DNA of 23,040 nt from an uncultured Eubacteriales bacterium (GCA_934728355.1 CAKVEA010000011.1:1-23040); one strand, 5' to 3'. Positions 5,676-13,882 are shown, counted from the first letter of the stretch. Notes: generated by a model not told the origin, from the sequence alone. A program made the numbers and translations.

Positions 5676-7442
5676 ATGAAACAGTCAAGAGATAATAAAA
5701 ATTTATTAAGCGAATTAAGGGATTTGCTGGATAACAATGCTAACATTTTAGTTGATAGCTACATAAGGAGGCTAGGTGGAAAACTTACAATATTATATTT
5801 GAGATTATCAAGGGAAGATAAAGTTCAGGGAGATATTAAAGAAGAAAGCAATAGTATCGTAAATCAAAAAATATACCTCACAAATTATGCTCAAAAAAAT
5901 AAATTTAATAACGTTATGGTATTTTATGATGATGGAATTTCAGGGGTTACATTTGAAAGAAATGACTTTAAAAAAGTTTTGAGGTTAATAGAACTTGGTA
6001 TGGTCGAAAACCTAATCGTGAAAGATTTATCAAGGTTAGGCAGAGAACATATAAGGACAGATACCTTGCTGGAAATAACTTTTCCTAAACATAATGTGAG
6101 ATTTATTTCCGTAAATGATGGAATAGACACAGGTTTAAGAGAAGATGATACAATCGCATTTAGAAATTTGACAAATGAGTGGTATGCCAGAGATATAAGT
6201 CGTAAAGTACGTTCGGCACATAGAGCAAAAAGCAGCCAAGGATATGCGATAGGCCATCCTCCATTTGGGTATATGTATGATAAAGACGATAAGAAAAAGT
6301 GGATAGTAGACCCAGAAGCATCTGAAATTGTTAAGTACATATATTCGCTAAGGAAACAAGGTTATGGACTACCTGAAATTGCCAAGACTTTAACAAGAAA
6401 AAAGATTTTAATTCCTTCAGTGTATGCTTATAAAAAGGGTTTCAGAAAAATGAATAAAATCCCTATATGTGAACATATGTGGAGAAAAGAAAATGTTAGA
6501 GTAATACTTACAAATAGATCGTATGTTGGAGATATTGTTAATTTTAAAACGTATAGTCGCTCTTTCAAACTCAGAGAAAGACTTGATAATCCTCAGGAAA
6601 AATGGGAGATTCATGAGAATATAAATGAAGCAATAATAGAACGATCTGTTTGGGAAGATATTCAAAAAACATTTGGTGATGTTAGATACAAAAATCCTAA
6701 ACATACAAAAAAACATATCTTTGCAGGACTTCTTAAATGCTCCGATTGTGGTGCTAACTTGAACTATAAATATACTCATCACAATCCTGACAATCACTAT
6801 TTTTCATGTAAAAATAACAGATCTGGAGAGGGACTTTGTAAAAAAACTCATCACATTAGAGTTGATAAATTAACTGCATTACTAACTAACAGTCTCTCAA
6901 ATATCGTAAAATTCGCAAATTGCTTTGAGGATGACTTTGTGAAAATAGTTATGGATGAAAATTACAGAATGGTTGTTGCAACTCAGAAGAAAAACCAAAA
7001 CGAATTACAAAAGCTACTTGCAAGAGATAAGGAAATTGATACTTTAGTAGAAAAACTCTTTGAGGAAAAAGTTTTAGGGAATTTATCGGCAGAGAGATTT
7101 GCAAAATTATCTGCAAAATATGATGATGAACAAATCGAATTAAAATCCAAAATCAAGAATTTAGAAACCATTGTTTATGAAGAAAAATCTCATGAGTTAA
7201 ATGTAGATGCTTTCCTTCAAAGAGTGCATAAATATTCTGATATAGAGGAACTAACATCTGAAATCTTACACGAATTTATTGATAGGGTAATTGTACACCA
7301 TAGAGAGCAAATTCATGGTCAAACAGTTCAAAAGGTAGAAATCTATTATAAAATGGTAGGCAAAATTGAAATTCCTAATATGAGTAAAAAGGAAAAAGAG
7401 CAATATTTAAAGATTTTTGGTTCTGATAAAAAAATTGCCTAA
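5676..7442 (+). CDS. tnpX: Large serine recombinase (TnpX type)
   Basis: A 588-residue site-specific recombinase that would excise and insert the mobile element through a serine-linked intermediate. The N-terminal resolvase domain begins at about residue 37 (ILYLRLSRED); S45 is the nucleophile, and DLSRLGREH and the YARDISRKVR segment are also typical. The recombinase domain follows (GHPPFGY near residue 195), then a zinc ribbon with C355, C358, C378 and C388, and a long coiled coil at about 430-510. Size and layout fit TnpX of Tn4451 or a prophage large integrase. The first 36 residues are an extra basic stretch; AAAGGA upstream supports the annotated ATG. The gene ends 82 bases before the tRNA-Pro 3' end, probably close to the element boundary. 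Confidence 0.93.
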   Translation: MKQSRDNKNLLSELRDLLDNNANILVDSYIRRLGGKLTILYLRLSREDKVQGDIKEESNSIVNQKIYLTNYAQKNKFNNVMVFYDDGISGVTFERNDFKKVLRLIELGMVENLIVKDLSRLGREHIRTDTLLEITFPKHNVRFISVNDGIDTGLREDDTIAFRNLTNEWYARDISRKVRSAHRAKSSQGYAIGHPPFGYMYDKDDKKKWIVDPEASEIVKYIYSLRKQGYGLPEIAKTLTRKKILIPSVYAYKKGFRKMNKIPICEHMWRKENVRVILTNRSYVGDIVNFKTYSRSFKLRERLDNPQEKWEIHENINEAIIERSVWEDIQKTFGDVRYKNPKHTKKHIFAGLLKCSDCGANLNYKYTHHNPDNHYFSCKNNRSGEGLCKKTHHIRVDKLTALLTNSLSNIVKFANCFEDDFVKIVMDENYRMVVATQKKNQNELQKLLARDKEIDTLVEKLFEEKVLGNLSAERFAKLSAKYDDEQIELKSKIKNLETIVYEEKSHELNVDAFLQRVHKYSDIEELTSEILHEFIDRVIVHHREQIHGQTVQKVEIYYKMVGKIEIPNMSKKEKEQYLKIFGSDKKIA

Positions 7443-7443
7443 T

Positions 7444-7481
7444 TAAAAAAATAAAAACCAGACTATCAAAACTGATAATCT
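7444..7481 (-). terminator. Terminator between recombinase and tRNA-Pro
   Basis: AGACTATCA (7460-7468) and TGATAATCT (7473-7481) form a 9-bp stem with a 4-base loop. Read on the minus strand all pairs hold (one G-U) and GGTTTTTATTTTTTT follows, so it most likely ends the tRNA transcript. For the plus-strand recombinase the tail is poorer. Confidence 0.7.
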
Positions 7482-7524
7482 AATTTATTTCAAAATTGGT
7501 CATGCCCCATAAGACAAACCAAAC

Positions 7525-7601
7525 TGGTCCGAGTGACAGGAGTCGAACCTGCGGCCTCTTGAACCCCATTCAAGCGCGCTACCAAACTGCGCCACACCCG
7601 G
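7525..7601 (-). tRNA. tRNA-Pro (anticodon GGG)
   Basis: Reading the minus strand, CCGGGTG pairs with CACTCGG as acceptor stem (one G-U), followed by A73 and an encoded CCA. The anticodon stem CTTGA/TCAAG encloses ATGGGGT, giving anticodon GGG (7565-7567), which reads CCC and CCU proline codons. The T-arm carries GGTTCGACTCC. A promoter lies upstream on the same strand: TTGCTT (complement of 7632-7637), 16 bases, TATAAT (complement of 7610-7615). The 3' end faces the recombinase gene, so the tRNA marks the junction between mobile and core DNA. No second copy of its 3' end was seen in the window. Confidence 0.96.
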
Positions 7602-7686
7602 TCACAAGTATTATAACACAAGTATATAAAAAAGCAATATAGAAAAATTAGGACTTTTAACTATGTTTTTTGTTTCTTATTTTGTC

Positions 7687-7717
7687 TGTTGATAGTCAAC
7701 AAAAAAAGTGATAAAAT
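7687..7717 (+). promoter_or_regulatory. yebC operon promoter with overlapping palindrome
   Basis: TTGATA (7689-7694), 17 bases, TAAAAT (7712-7717). TGTTGA-TAG-TCAACA (7687-7701) is a 6+6 inverted repeat covering the -35, so a repressor may act here. Confidence 0.6.
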
Positions 7718-7748
7718 AAAAAACAAAACTTTTATGAGGTGATTTAAA

Positions 7749-8465
7749 ATGTCGGGACATTCAAAATGGAATAATATAAAAAGGAAAAAGGAAAAAACCG
7801 ATTTCGAAAGAGCAAAAATTTTTACTAAAATAGGAAGAGAATTAGCAGTTGCAGTTAAAGAAGGTGGTGCAGACCCTACTGTCAACTTCAAGTTAAGAGA
7901 TTGTATTTCAAAAGCTAAATCTAACAATGTTCCAAACGACAACATTGAAAGAATTATAAAAAAAGCTGCATCAAGTTCCGAAGGAGAAAATTTTGAAGAT
8001 ATAATTTATGAAGGATATGGTCCTTTTGGTGTAGCTGTAATAGTTGAAACTTTAACGGATAACAGAAACAGAACAGCCGGAAATATTAGACATTACTTTA
8101 GTAAATATGGTGGAAATCTGGGAGCTAGTGGTTGTGTTTCCTTTATGTTTTCTAAAAAAGGAGTAATTGTTATACAATCTGAAGAAACTGATTTGTCAAG
8201 CCTTGAAGAAGATGCCATAGAAGCAGGAGCAAGCGATTTTCAATCTGATGAAGATATTTTCATTGTTTACTGTGAAAAAGAAGATTATGAAAATGTATAT
8301 GAGTATCTTAAGAATAAAAATTATTCCTTTGTGTCTTCAGAAATAGCAATGGTTCCGAATACATATGTTTCATTAAATGAAGAAGAAAGTGAAAAAGTTA
8401 ATACTTTATTGGATATACTAGAAGAAGATGAAGATGTTAAAAATGTTTGGCATAATTTAAAATAA
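7749..8465 (+). CDS. yebC: YebC/PmpR-family (TACO1-like) protein
   Basis: A 238-residue protein of the universally conserved YebC family, opening with the signature MSGHSKWNNIKRKKEK and continuing with the DCISKAKSNNVPNDNIERII segment. Family members have been described as DNA-binding regulators and, more recently, as translation factors that help ribosomes through difficult sequences such as proline stretches; the sequence alone does not decide between these roles. The acidic C-terminal third (EDAIEAGASDF) is normal for the family and the length is full. GAGGTGAT lies 8 bases before the ATG. polA follows after 16 bases, so both are probably read from the promoter at 7689. Confidence 0.95.
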   Translation: MSGHSKWNNIKRKKEKTDFERAKIFTKIGRELAVAVKEGGADPTVNFKLRDCISKAKSNNVPNDNIERIIKKAASSSEGENFEDIIYEGYGPFGVAVIVETLTDNRNRTAGNIRHYFSKYGGNLGASGCVSFMFSKKGVIVIQSEETDLSSLEEDAIEAGASDFQSDEDIFIVYCEKEDYENVYEYLKNKNYSFVSSEIAMVPNTYVSLNEEESEKVNTLLDILEEDEDVKNVWHNLK

Positions 8466-8481
8466 AAGAAGTGGTGGTATT

Positions 8482-11070
8482 TTGAAATTTTTAGTTCTGG
8501 ATGGTAATAGCATATTTAGCAGAGCTTTCTATGGTATTAAGATGCTTTCAAATAAAAGTGGTCAAATGACTAACGGAATATACGGTTTTATTTCGACTCT
8601 TTGGAGGCTTTTAGGTGAGGTAAATCCTGACAGAGTTGCCATTGCTTTTGATATATCTGCTCCTACTTTTAGGCATAAAATGTATGAAGGTTATAAAGCT
8701 ACAAGACATAAAACCCCTGATGAACTTATAAGTCAACTTCCTATTTTAAAAGAGCTTTTATTTTCTATGGGATACAAAATGGTTTCGCTTGAAGGTTATG
8801 AAGCTGATGATATTCTCGGAACTTTTTCGTCTTACTGTGAAAAAAATAAGTATGATTGTGTTTTAGCTACTGGTGATAGAGATATTTTACAGCTTGTTTC
8901 GGAAAATGTTTGCGTTAGGATTGCATCAACTAAATTTGGTAAACCTGAATCTACCTTATACGATTTAGATGAAGTAAAAAAAGAATACGGAGTAATGCCT
9001 GAAAATTTAGTTGATATAAAAGCACTTCAGGGTGACACTTCAGATAATATACCAGGTGTTAAAGGAATAGGCAAAAAAACCGCCAATGATCTTATTGTGA
9101 AGTTCGGTAATATAGATCAAATTTATGAGAATATTGAAATTATAGATATAAAACCAAACTTAAAAGAAAAACTTATAGCGGGTAAAGATTCTGCTTATCT
9201 TAGTTATGCTTTAGGGAAGATAGATAAAAATGTTCCTATAGAGATTAATGAACAAGATTATGTAGTAAGAAAGATGGATTCTCTTTCTGTTAAAAAAATA
9301 ATGACAAATCTCGAATTTTTTTCTTTTATAAAAAAACTTGATATAAAAGATGATTCTGAAAAAATTATTTTAGAAAAAATAGATTTGAAATATTTTAAAT
9401 CTCTAATTTCCGAAAAAGATTGTTTGAATTTTATGATGTGCTTCGGAGAATTTGAAATTAAAAAAATTTTTATTTCGGTTTTGGAAGAAAATAAAATTTA
9501 TATGTGCGAATTTCTTGAAGGTAGCGATTGGAAAGCAGTTTTGAAAGATTTAATGGAAAGTACGAAAATTGAAAAAGTTACTCATAATTTCAAAATCCTT
9601 GAAAAGTATCTTGAAAAACTGGATATAGAAGTAAAATTTAAATATTTTGATGTTATGCTTGCATCTTATCTTTTAAATCCTTCTGAAAAAGATTATGAAA
9701 TTTCAAGACTTGAAAATATATACGAAATTGCAAAACCGAGTATTTGCAGTGCTGAAAATCAATCTTGCACTGAAGAAGACATTAGTTTAGCCGAAGAAAC
9801 ATATACTGTAGCCAAGCTCAAACCAATACTTGAAGAAAAAATCAAACAAAATAATCAAAATAGCTTGCTTGAAAAAATAGAACAACCGCTTTCAAAAGTC
9901 CTCGCAAGTATGGAAAATATAGGATTTTTAGTCGATAAAAAAGGTCTTGAAAATTACTCTGAAGAGTTAAAATTAAAACTTGCTGAAATAGAAAAAGAAA
10001 TATATGATTTGAGCGGTGAAGAATTTAATATAAATTCTCCGAAACAGCTGGGAACTGTATTATTTGAAAAATTGAAGCTTCCTTATGGTAAAAAAGGTAA
10101 GACCGGTTATTCTACAAGCGCGGCAATACTTGAAAAATTAAGTGATGAATATGAAGTTGTAAAAAAAATTCTTGATTACAGAGCATTGTCTAAATTGAAA
10201 TCTACTTATTGTGACGGAATAGTTAAACTTATTACTCCTTCAGGAAGAGTTCATTCTTGCTTTAATCAAACTGAAACAAGAACCGGAAGAATAAGCTCTT
10301 CTGAGCCTAACCTTCAAAATATTCCCGTAAGAACAAAAAGAGGAAAACTCTTAAGAAAATTTTTTAAAGCTCCTGAAGATTTTTACCTTATAGATGCGGA
10401 TTATTCTCAAATCGAGCTTAGAGTACTTGCTCATGTGGCTCAGGATGAAAATATGATAAAAGCTTTTAAAAACAAGGAAGACATACATGCAATTACAGCA
10501 TCCGAAATAATGGGAGTTCCTCTTGATATGGTTACCCCCGAAATGAGATTTAGAGCAAAAGCAATAAACTTTGGTATACTTTATGGTATGAGTGCTTTTT
10601 CTCTTGCAAAAGATTTAGAAATAGGTTTTGATGAAGCTCAAATATATATATCAAGATATCTCAATCATTACAAAGGTGTCAGTAACTATATGAACGAAAT
10701 AATTGATTGTGCAAAAATTAACGGTTTTGTTGAAACTATTTTTTTCAGAAGAAGATATTTACCTGAGCTTAGCATGTCGAATCGTAATTTGAGAGCTTTT
10801 GGAGAAAGGGTAGCAAGAAATATGCCTATTCAGGGAGCAGCTGCTGATATTATAAAAATTGCTATGATAAATGTTTACGAAAAGCTAAAACAAAAAAAAT
10901 CAAAGCTTATACTTCAAGTACATGACGAACTTATAATTGAATCTCCTAAAAATGAAACTGAAGAGGTAAAAATCATTCTTAAAAACGAAATGGAACATGC
11001 AGTTAAACTTTCTGTTCCTTTGGATGTAAACATAAGTGTAGGGAAGACGTGGTTCGATGCTAAAGAATGA
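8482..11070 (+). CDS. polA: DNA polymerase I (TTG start)
   Basis: An 862-residue family A polymerase for Okazaki-fragment maturation and repair. Residues 1 to about 290 are the 5'-3' exonuclease (VLDGNSIFSRAFYG, YEADDILGT, GDTSDNIPGVKGIGKKTA). The middle domain (about 300-470) has lost the acidic proofreading residues: the DxE motif is replaced around MMCFGEFE and the second motif reads HNFKILEKYL, so 3'-5' editing is probably absent, as in Bacillus and Taq enzymes. The polymerase domain has motif A DYSQIELR (D640), motif B RFRAKAINFGILYG and motif C HDE (814-816). The TTG start is preceded by GTGGTGG. The end overlaps rimI by 14 bases. Confidence 0.97.
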   Translation: MKFLVLDGNSIFSRAFYGIKMLSNKSGQMTNGIYGFISTLWRLLGEVNPDRVAIAFDISAPTFRHKMYEGYKATRHKTPDELISQLPILKELLFSMGYKMVSLEGYEADDILGTFSSYCEKNKYDCVLATGDRDILQLVSENVCVRIASTKFGKPESTLYDLDEVKKEYGVMPENLVDIKALQGDTSDNIPGVKGIGKKTANDLIVKFGNIDQIYENIEIIDIKPNLKEKLIAGKDSAYLSYALGKIDKNVPIEINEQDYVVRKMDSLSVKKIMTNLEFFSFIKKLDIKDDSEKIILEKIDLKYFKSLISEKDCLNFMMCFGEFEIKKIFISVLEENKIYMCEFLEGSDWKAVLKDLMESTKIEKVTHNFKILEKYLEKLDIEVKFKYFDVMLASYLLNPSEKDYEISRLENIYEIAKPSICSAENQSCTEEDISLAEETYTVAKLKPILEEKIKQNNQNSLLEKIEQPLSKVLASMENIGFLVDKKGLENYSEELKLKLAEIEKEIYDLSGEEFNINSPKQLGTVLFEKLKLPYGKKGKTGYSTSAAILEKLSDEYEVVKKILDYRALSKLKSTYCDGIVKLITPSGRVHSCFNQTETRTGRISSSEPNLQNIPVRTKRGKLLRKFFKAPEDFYLIDADYSQIELRVLAHVAQDENMIKAFKNKEDIHAITASEIMGVPLDMVTPEMRFRAKAINFGILYGMSAFSLAKDLEIGFDEAQIYISRYLNHYKGVSNYMNEIIDCAKINGFVETIFFRRRYLPELSMSNRNLRAFGERVARNMPIQGAAADIIKIAMINVYEKLKQKKSKLILQVHDELIIESPKNETEEVKIILKNEMEHAVKLSVPLDVNISVGKTWFDAKE

Positions 11071-11506
11071 AATTATTTGCCTTAATAATTCTAATATACC
11101 TGAGGTCCTGGAAATTGAACAATCATGTTTTTCGAATCCTTGGTCAAAAAAGTCTTTAGAAGAATCTTTTAATGATTGTAATTCTTATTTTATAGGATTT
11201 AAAATAAATGAATTATTGGCAGGGTACGGAGGAATGTATGTTGTCGCAAATAAAGAAGGTTATATTTTTAATGTTGCGGTTAGAAAAGATTTCCAGAGAA
11301 TGAAAGTTGCTACCAAGATGATGAATCATTTTATTAGGTATTGCAAAGCTATTAATTTGGACTTTTTATCTTTAGAGGTAAGAGAATCAAATAAACCTGC
11401 ACAATGTCTTTACAAAAAATGTGGATTCGAAAAAGTAGGAATAAGAAAAAATTTTTATGAAAAGCCGCAAGAAAATGCAGTTATAATGACTTATTATTTT
11501 AAATAA
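11057..11506 (+). CDS. rimI: Ribosomal-protein-S18-alanine N-acetyltransferase (RimI-like)
   Basis: A 149-residue GNAT acetyltransferase: IPEVLEIEQSCFSNPWS at the N-terminus is the RimI hallmark, and LSLEVRESNKPAQCLYKKCGFEKVGIRKNFY is compressed here to note the conserved V-R-x-S-N-x-x-A-x-x-L-Y-x-x-x-G-F block near residues 110-130. It would acetylate ribosomal protein S18. The acetyl-CoA loop reads QRMKVA (about 82-87) where Q/R-x-x-G-x-G/A is usual; the Lys in place of Gly is a mild deviation. It overlaps the polA end by 14 bases and is followed by tsaD after 24 bases, the usual rimI-tsaD pairing. tsaB and tsaE, which often accompany them, are not in this window. Confidence 0.88.
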   Translation: MLKNEIICLNNSNIPEVLEIEQSCFSNPWSKKSLEESFNDCNSYFIGFKINELLAGYGGMYVVANKEGYIFNVAVRKDFQRMKVATKMMNHFIRYCKAINLDFLSLEVRESNKPAQCLYKKCGFEKVGIRKNFYEKPQENAVIMTYYFK

Positions 11507-11530
11507 ATAAAAAGGTGGAACGATAATCTT

Positions 11531-12544
11531 ATGAATATACTTGCTATTGAATCTTCATGTGATGACACAGCTGCAGCAATAGTGAAAGACGGAAGAAAAA
11601 TAGTTTCATGCAAAACTTTTTCTCAAATAGAAAAACATAAAGCTTATGGTGGTGTTGTACCTGAGGTTGCTTCAAGAAACCATATAGAAGCTGTTGTCCC
11701 AATTACAAAAAGTGTATTGGAAGAATCGGGATTTACTTGGAACGACATAGATGCTTTAGCAGTAACATATGCTCCTGGTTTAGTGGGATCTTTATTGGTT
11801 GGAGTCAATTTTGTAAAAGGTCTTTCTCTTTCTACAGGTCTTCCAATCATTCCGGTGCATCATGTAAAAGGTCATATTGCTTCACTTTATTTAAGTAATC
11901 CTGAATTAAAGCCTCCTTTTCTCTGCTTAGTGGTTTCAGGTGGGCATTGTTCTATATTTGAGGTTATTGATTATACTAAAGTTAAAACTATAGGTAAGAC
12001 CAGAGATGATGCTGCCGGTGAAGCATTTGACAAAATCGGAAGAAAACTCGGGTTTGACTACCCCGGGGGAATAAAACTTGATAAGGTAGCTAATAATGGA
12101 AATGATGAGGCTTTCAAGCTTCCTGTACCGTTGAAAGGAGAAAATACTTTTGATTTTAGTTTTTCAGGTCTTAAAACTTCTATGATGAATATTATAAACA
12201 GTTTAAATCAAAAAAATTCTGAGTTACCTATAGAAGATTTATCTGCTTCTTTTAGAAAAGCTGTCGTTGAATACTTAGTTTCTAATGTTATGAAAGCATC
12301 GTTTCAATATAAGTATACAAGTATAGGTGTTTGTGGAGGAGTTTCTGCCAATTCACTTTTAAGAAAAAGATTAGAAGAAGAATGCCTGAAAAGAAACATA
12401 AAATTTTTCAAACCAAATATTAATTTATGCGGTGATAATGCTGCAATGATAGGTTCGCAGGCTTATTATGAATTTTTAAACGGAAAATTACCGGCAGACT
12501 TAAATCTCAATGCTTACGCAAGTATGAACGTTGAAAATAAATAA
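11531..12544 (+). CDS. tsaD: tRNA N6-adenosine threonylcarbamoyltransferase
   Basis: A 337-residue TsaD/Kae1 (formerly Gcp) protein that transfers threonylcarbamoyl to A37 of ANN-decoding tRNAs, working with TsaB and TsaE. The opening NILAIESSCDDTAAAIV, ASRNH (48-51), the iron-binding H111 and H115 in HHVKGH, VVSGGH, GEAFDKIGRKLG and the C-terminal CGDNAAMIG are all present, so the enzyme looks intact. AAGGTGG precedes the ATG. It is the last gene of the yebC-polA-rimI-tsaD run and is closed by a strong terminator that overlaps its stop codon. Confidence 0.97.
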   Translation: MNILAIESSCDDTAAAIVKDGRKIVSCKTFSQIEKHKAYGGVVPEVASRNHIEAVVPITKSVLEESGFTWNDIDALAVTYAPGLVGSLLVGVNFVKGLSLSTGLPIIPVHHVKGHIASLYLSNPELKPPFLCLVVSGGHCSIFEVIDYTKVKTIGKTRDDAAGEAFDKIGRKLGFDYPGGIKLDKVANNGNDEAFKLPVPLKGENTFDFSFSGLKTSMMNIINSLNQKNSELPIEDLSASFRKAVVEYLVSNVMKASFQYKYTSIGVCGGVSANSLLRKRLEEECLKRNIKFFKPNINLCGDNAAMIGSQAYYEFLNGKLPADLNLNAYASMNVENK

Positions 12545-12572
12545 AGAGCTTCCTAAGAAGCTCTTTATTTTG
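12539..12572. terminator. Bidirectional terminator after tsaD
   Basis: AAATAAAGAGCTTC (12539-12552) and its exact complement (12557-12570) form a perfect 14-bp stem with a CTAA loop, T-rich on one side and A-rich on the other. It separates convergent tsaD and the double-glycine peptide gene. Confidence 0.92.
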
Positions 12573-12577
12573 AGTTA

Positions 12578-12886
12578 CTATTTACTTTTTTTTACTAATT
12601 TTACAATTTTCTTAACACCGTGTTCTAATCCAATACCGATGGCACCGCCAACAGCCACTAAAGCACCAAGTGCTGCAACATCACCTAAAATAAGACCTGC
12701 TCTTATTTTACCGGATGAATTTTTTGAACAAATGCCCGCCACTGTTGCGCTAATCGGAGACGCTAATCCTAGTCCTAATGCTTCAATGAAACTGATACCA
12801 TCTTCACCGCCTCCGGCAATTACTTCAAGTTCGGTTTCTGAAAGAACATAACCTTTTTCAAATGACTCAAGTTTTCCGTTTTTCAT
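12578..12886 (-). CDS. Double-glycine leader peptide, bacteriocin-like (102 aa)
   Basis: Residues 15-26, LSETELEVIAGG, match the class II bacteriocin leader consensus L-S-x-x-E-L-x-x-I-x-G-G exactly; cleavage after G26 by a peptidase-containing ABC transporter is predicted. The mature part would be 76 residues, rich in Gly and Ala, with hydrophobic segments around residues 31-49 and 62-86 containing GxxxG-like spacing, one Cys (C53) and a basic end (VKKIVKLVKKSK). This suits a membrane-active peptide, perhaps one half of a two-peptide bacteriocin, or a signal. GGAGGA precedes the ATG. No transporter, immunity or regulatory gene is visible nearby, so export would rely on genes elsewhere. Confidence 0.75.
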   Translation of the reverse strand: MKNGKLESFEKGYVLSETELEVIAGGGEDGISFIEALGLGLASPISATVAGICSKNSSGKIRAGLILGDVAALGALVAVGGAIGIGLEHGVKKIVKLVKKSK

Positions 12887-12939
12887 TACTACTTATTCCT
12901 CCATAAAATATTTATTACTTTTAGGTTAACCATATTAAT

Positions 12940-12967
12940 ATTATATTATAAATAAATGTATTGTCAA
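12940..12967 (-). promoter_or_regulatory. Promoter of the double-glycine peptide
   Basis: On the minus strand TTGACA (complement of 12962-12967) and TATAAT (complement of 12940-12945) lie 16 bases apart, both perfect. The peptide gene therefore has its own strong promoter between it and secG. Confidence 0.7.
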
Positions 12968-12974
12968 GAATTTT

Positions 12975-13232
12975 TTATTGAAACAAATGAAAATAAAGTA
13001 TTATATTAACTGCTATAGCTACTAAGAAAAAACTAATTGCTATAGCACTTGTCCAACGTTCAAGAAAAGTGTCTATTGATCTTGAATTGTGCTTAGAAAG
13101 GAAAGTATCTCCGCTAGAGCCTGTTATTACTCCCATTGATTTTTCATGTCCTTCCTGAAATAAAACTACTGCTGTTACCGCTATTGCCAAAATAATTAAA
13201 ATAACTCCCAAAACAATTTCTAAAATACTCAT
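12975..13232 (-). CDS. secG: SecG, preprotein translocase subunit
   Basis: An 85-residue SecG: two membrane segments at about residues 4-25 (ILEIVLGVILIILAIAVTAV) and 63-82, joined by the loop VLFQEGHEKSMGVITGSSG and FLSKHNSRSIDTFLERWT that typifies the family. It assists SecYEG-mediated protein export. A longer GTG start at 13247 is in frame, but GAGGTG 7 bases before the ATG at 13232 decides for the shorter form. It lies 11 bases after the upstream unrecognised gene and probably shares its promoter. The usual neighbour rnr/smpB genes are not here. Confidence 0.9.
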   Translation of the reverse strand: MSILEIVLGVILIILAIAVTAVVLFQEGHEKSMGVITGSSGDTFLSKHNSRSIDTFLERWTSAIAISFFLVAIAVNIILYFHLFQ

Positions 13233-13243
13233 TAACAAACACC

Positions 13244-13564
13244 TCACATAGAAGAATTTTCTGCTCTGTAAAGCCAGACCTGAGCAATATCCATGGCTTC
13301 ATATAAACCGTTTTTTTCGCTCATCTTAACTATTTTCTTTGCATCATCAATTCCACCTTTGGTATCTACCATTGCTACGCAAACTTTTGATGCAATTTCT
13401 AAATCTTTGAAGGATTTAGTTTCTTTAATTTCCATTTTTATTACGTATTTATCTGTTGCGTTACCGTAATAAATAATGTTCCCGCATCTTAAAAACGGTT
13501 TTCCTTTGTAAAGAAGAAATGGATTGCTTTTTGTAGCTTCAATATTTTTTTTAGTGCCTTTCAT
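13244..13564 (-). CDS. Unrecognised protein upstream of secG (106 aa)
   Basis: I do not recognise the family. The chosen ATG (13564) has GAGGT 9 bases upstream; a GTG five codons earlier sits on top of that site. The N-terminal half is strand-rich (NPFLLYKGKPFLRCGNIIYYG, then DKYVIKMEI), and the C-terminal half is helical with IASKVCVAMVD and YEAMDIAQVWLYRAEN. It is soluble, with no signal peptide. It is co-directional with secG, 11 bases before it, and both seem to come from one promoter at 13609-13637, so a role near protein export or the envelope is possible but unproven. Confidence 0.75.
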   Translation of the reverse strand: MKGTKKNIEATKSNPFLLYKGKPFLRCGNIIYYGNATDKYVIKMEIKETKSFKDLEIASKVCVAMVDTKGGIDDAKKIVKMSEKNGLYEAMDIAQVWLYRAENSSM

Positions 13565-13608
13565 ACTGAAAAACCTCACAAAAATTTAATTTGAATACCT
13601 GAAGTCTG

Positions 13609-13640
13609 ATTATATCACTTGAAATATTTTTTTTCAAGTG
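13609..13640 (-). promoter_or_regulatory. Promoter with inverted repeat upstream of the secG pair
   Basis: On the minus strand TTGAAA (complement of 13632-13637), 17 bases, TATAAT (complement of 13609-13614). CACTTGAAA and TTTCAAGTG (13616-13624, 13632-13640) are perfect inverted repeats that cover the -35 and end at the -10, a typical operator position. On the plus strand the same hairpin is followed by GTTTGTTTTT, so it could also act as a terminator. Confidence 0.6.
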
Positions 13641-13732
13641 GTTTGTTTTTATTTTAGTATAAAAATTTATAAAAGTTATGATATTTTTACTGAATTTTTT
13701 AAATTTTACCATTTTTGCGATATTTATATTTC

Positions 13733-13882
13733 TTGACACACAACATAGATATGTAATAAAATTAATCTGAAAAGATTGAAAACAAATATCTGTTAATTTT
13801 GGTTTTGTCCATGATACATGATACGGGTTATAAATCCACAACTCTAAATAAGATATTTTTTATGCTGATTTAAGAGTTTTTT
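13733..13882 (+). promoter_or_regulatory. rny operon promoter and leader with terminator-like hairpin
   Basis: TTGACA (13733-13738), 18 bases, TAAAAT (13757-13762) begins a leader of about 165 bases. Within it ACTCTAAAT (13841-13849) pairs with ATTT-A-AGAGT (13868-13877; one bulge), followed by six T, which would stop transcription before rny. The rest of 13641-13732 is AT-rich and shows nothing else. This suggests attenuation, or a short RNA ending here. Confidence 0.5.

Noticed and set aside
7525..7601. tRNA-Pro 3' end as the integration site of the element
   Set aside because: Attractive by position, but no duplicate of the tRNA end is visible, the left end is outside the window, and large serine recombinases seldom use tRNA ends.
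12531..12851. Plus-strand ORF of 106 codons after tsaD
   Set aside because: It runs through the tsaD terminator and lies antisense to the better supported double-glycine peptide gene.
13551..13841. Minus-strand ORF of 96 codons upstream of the secG pair
   Set aside because: AT-rich, no ribosome binding site, overlaps promoters on both strands and has no recognisable domain.
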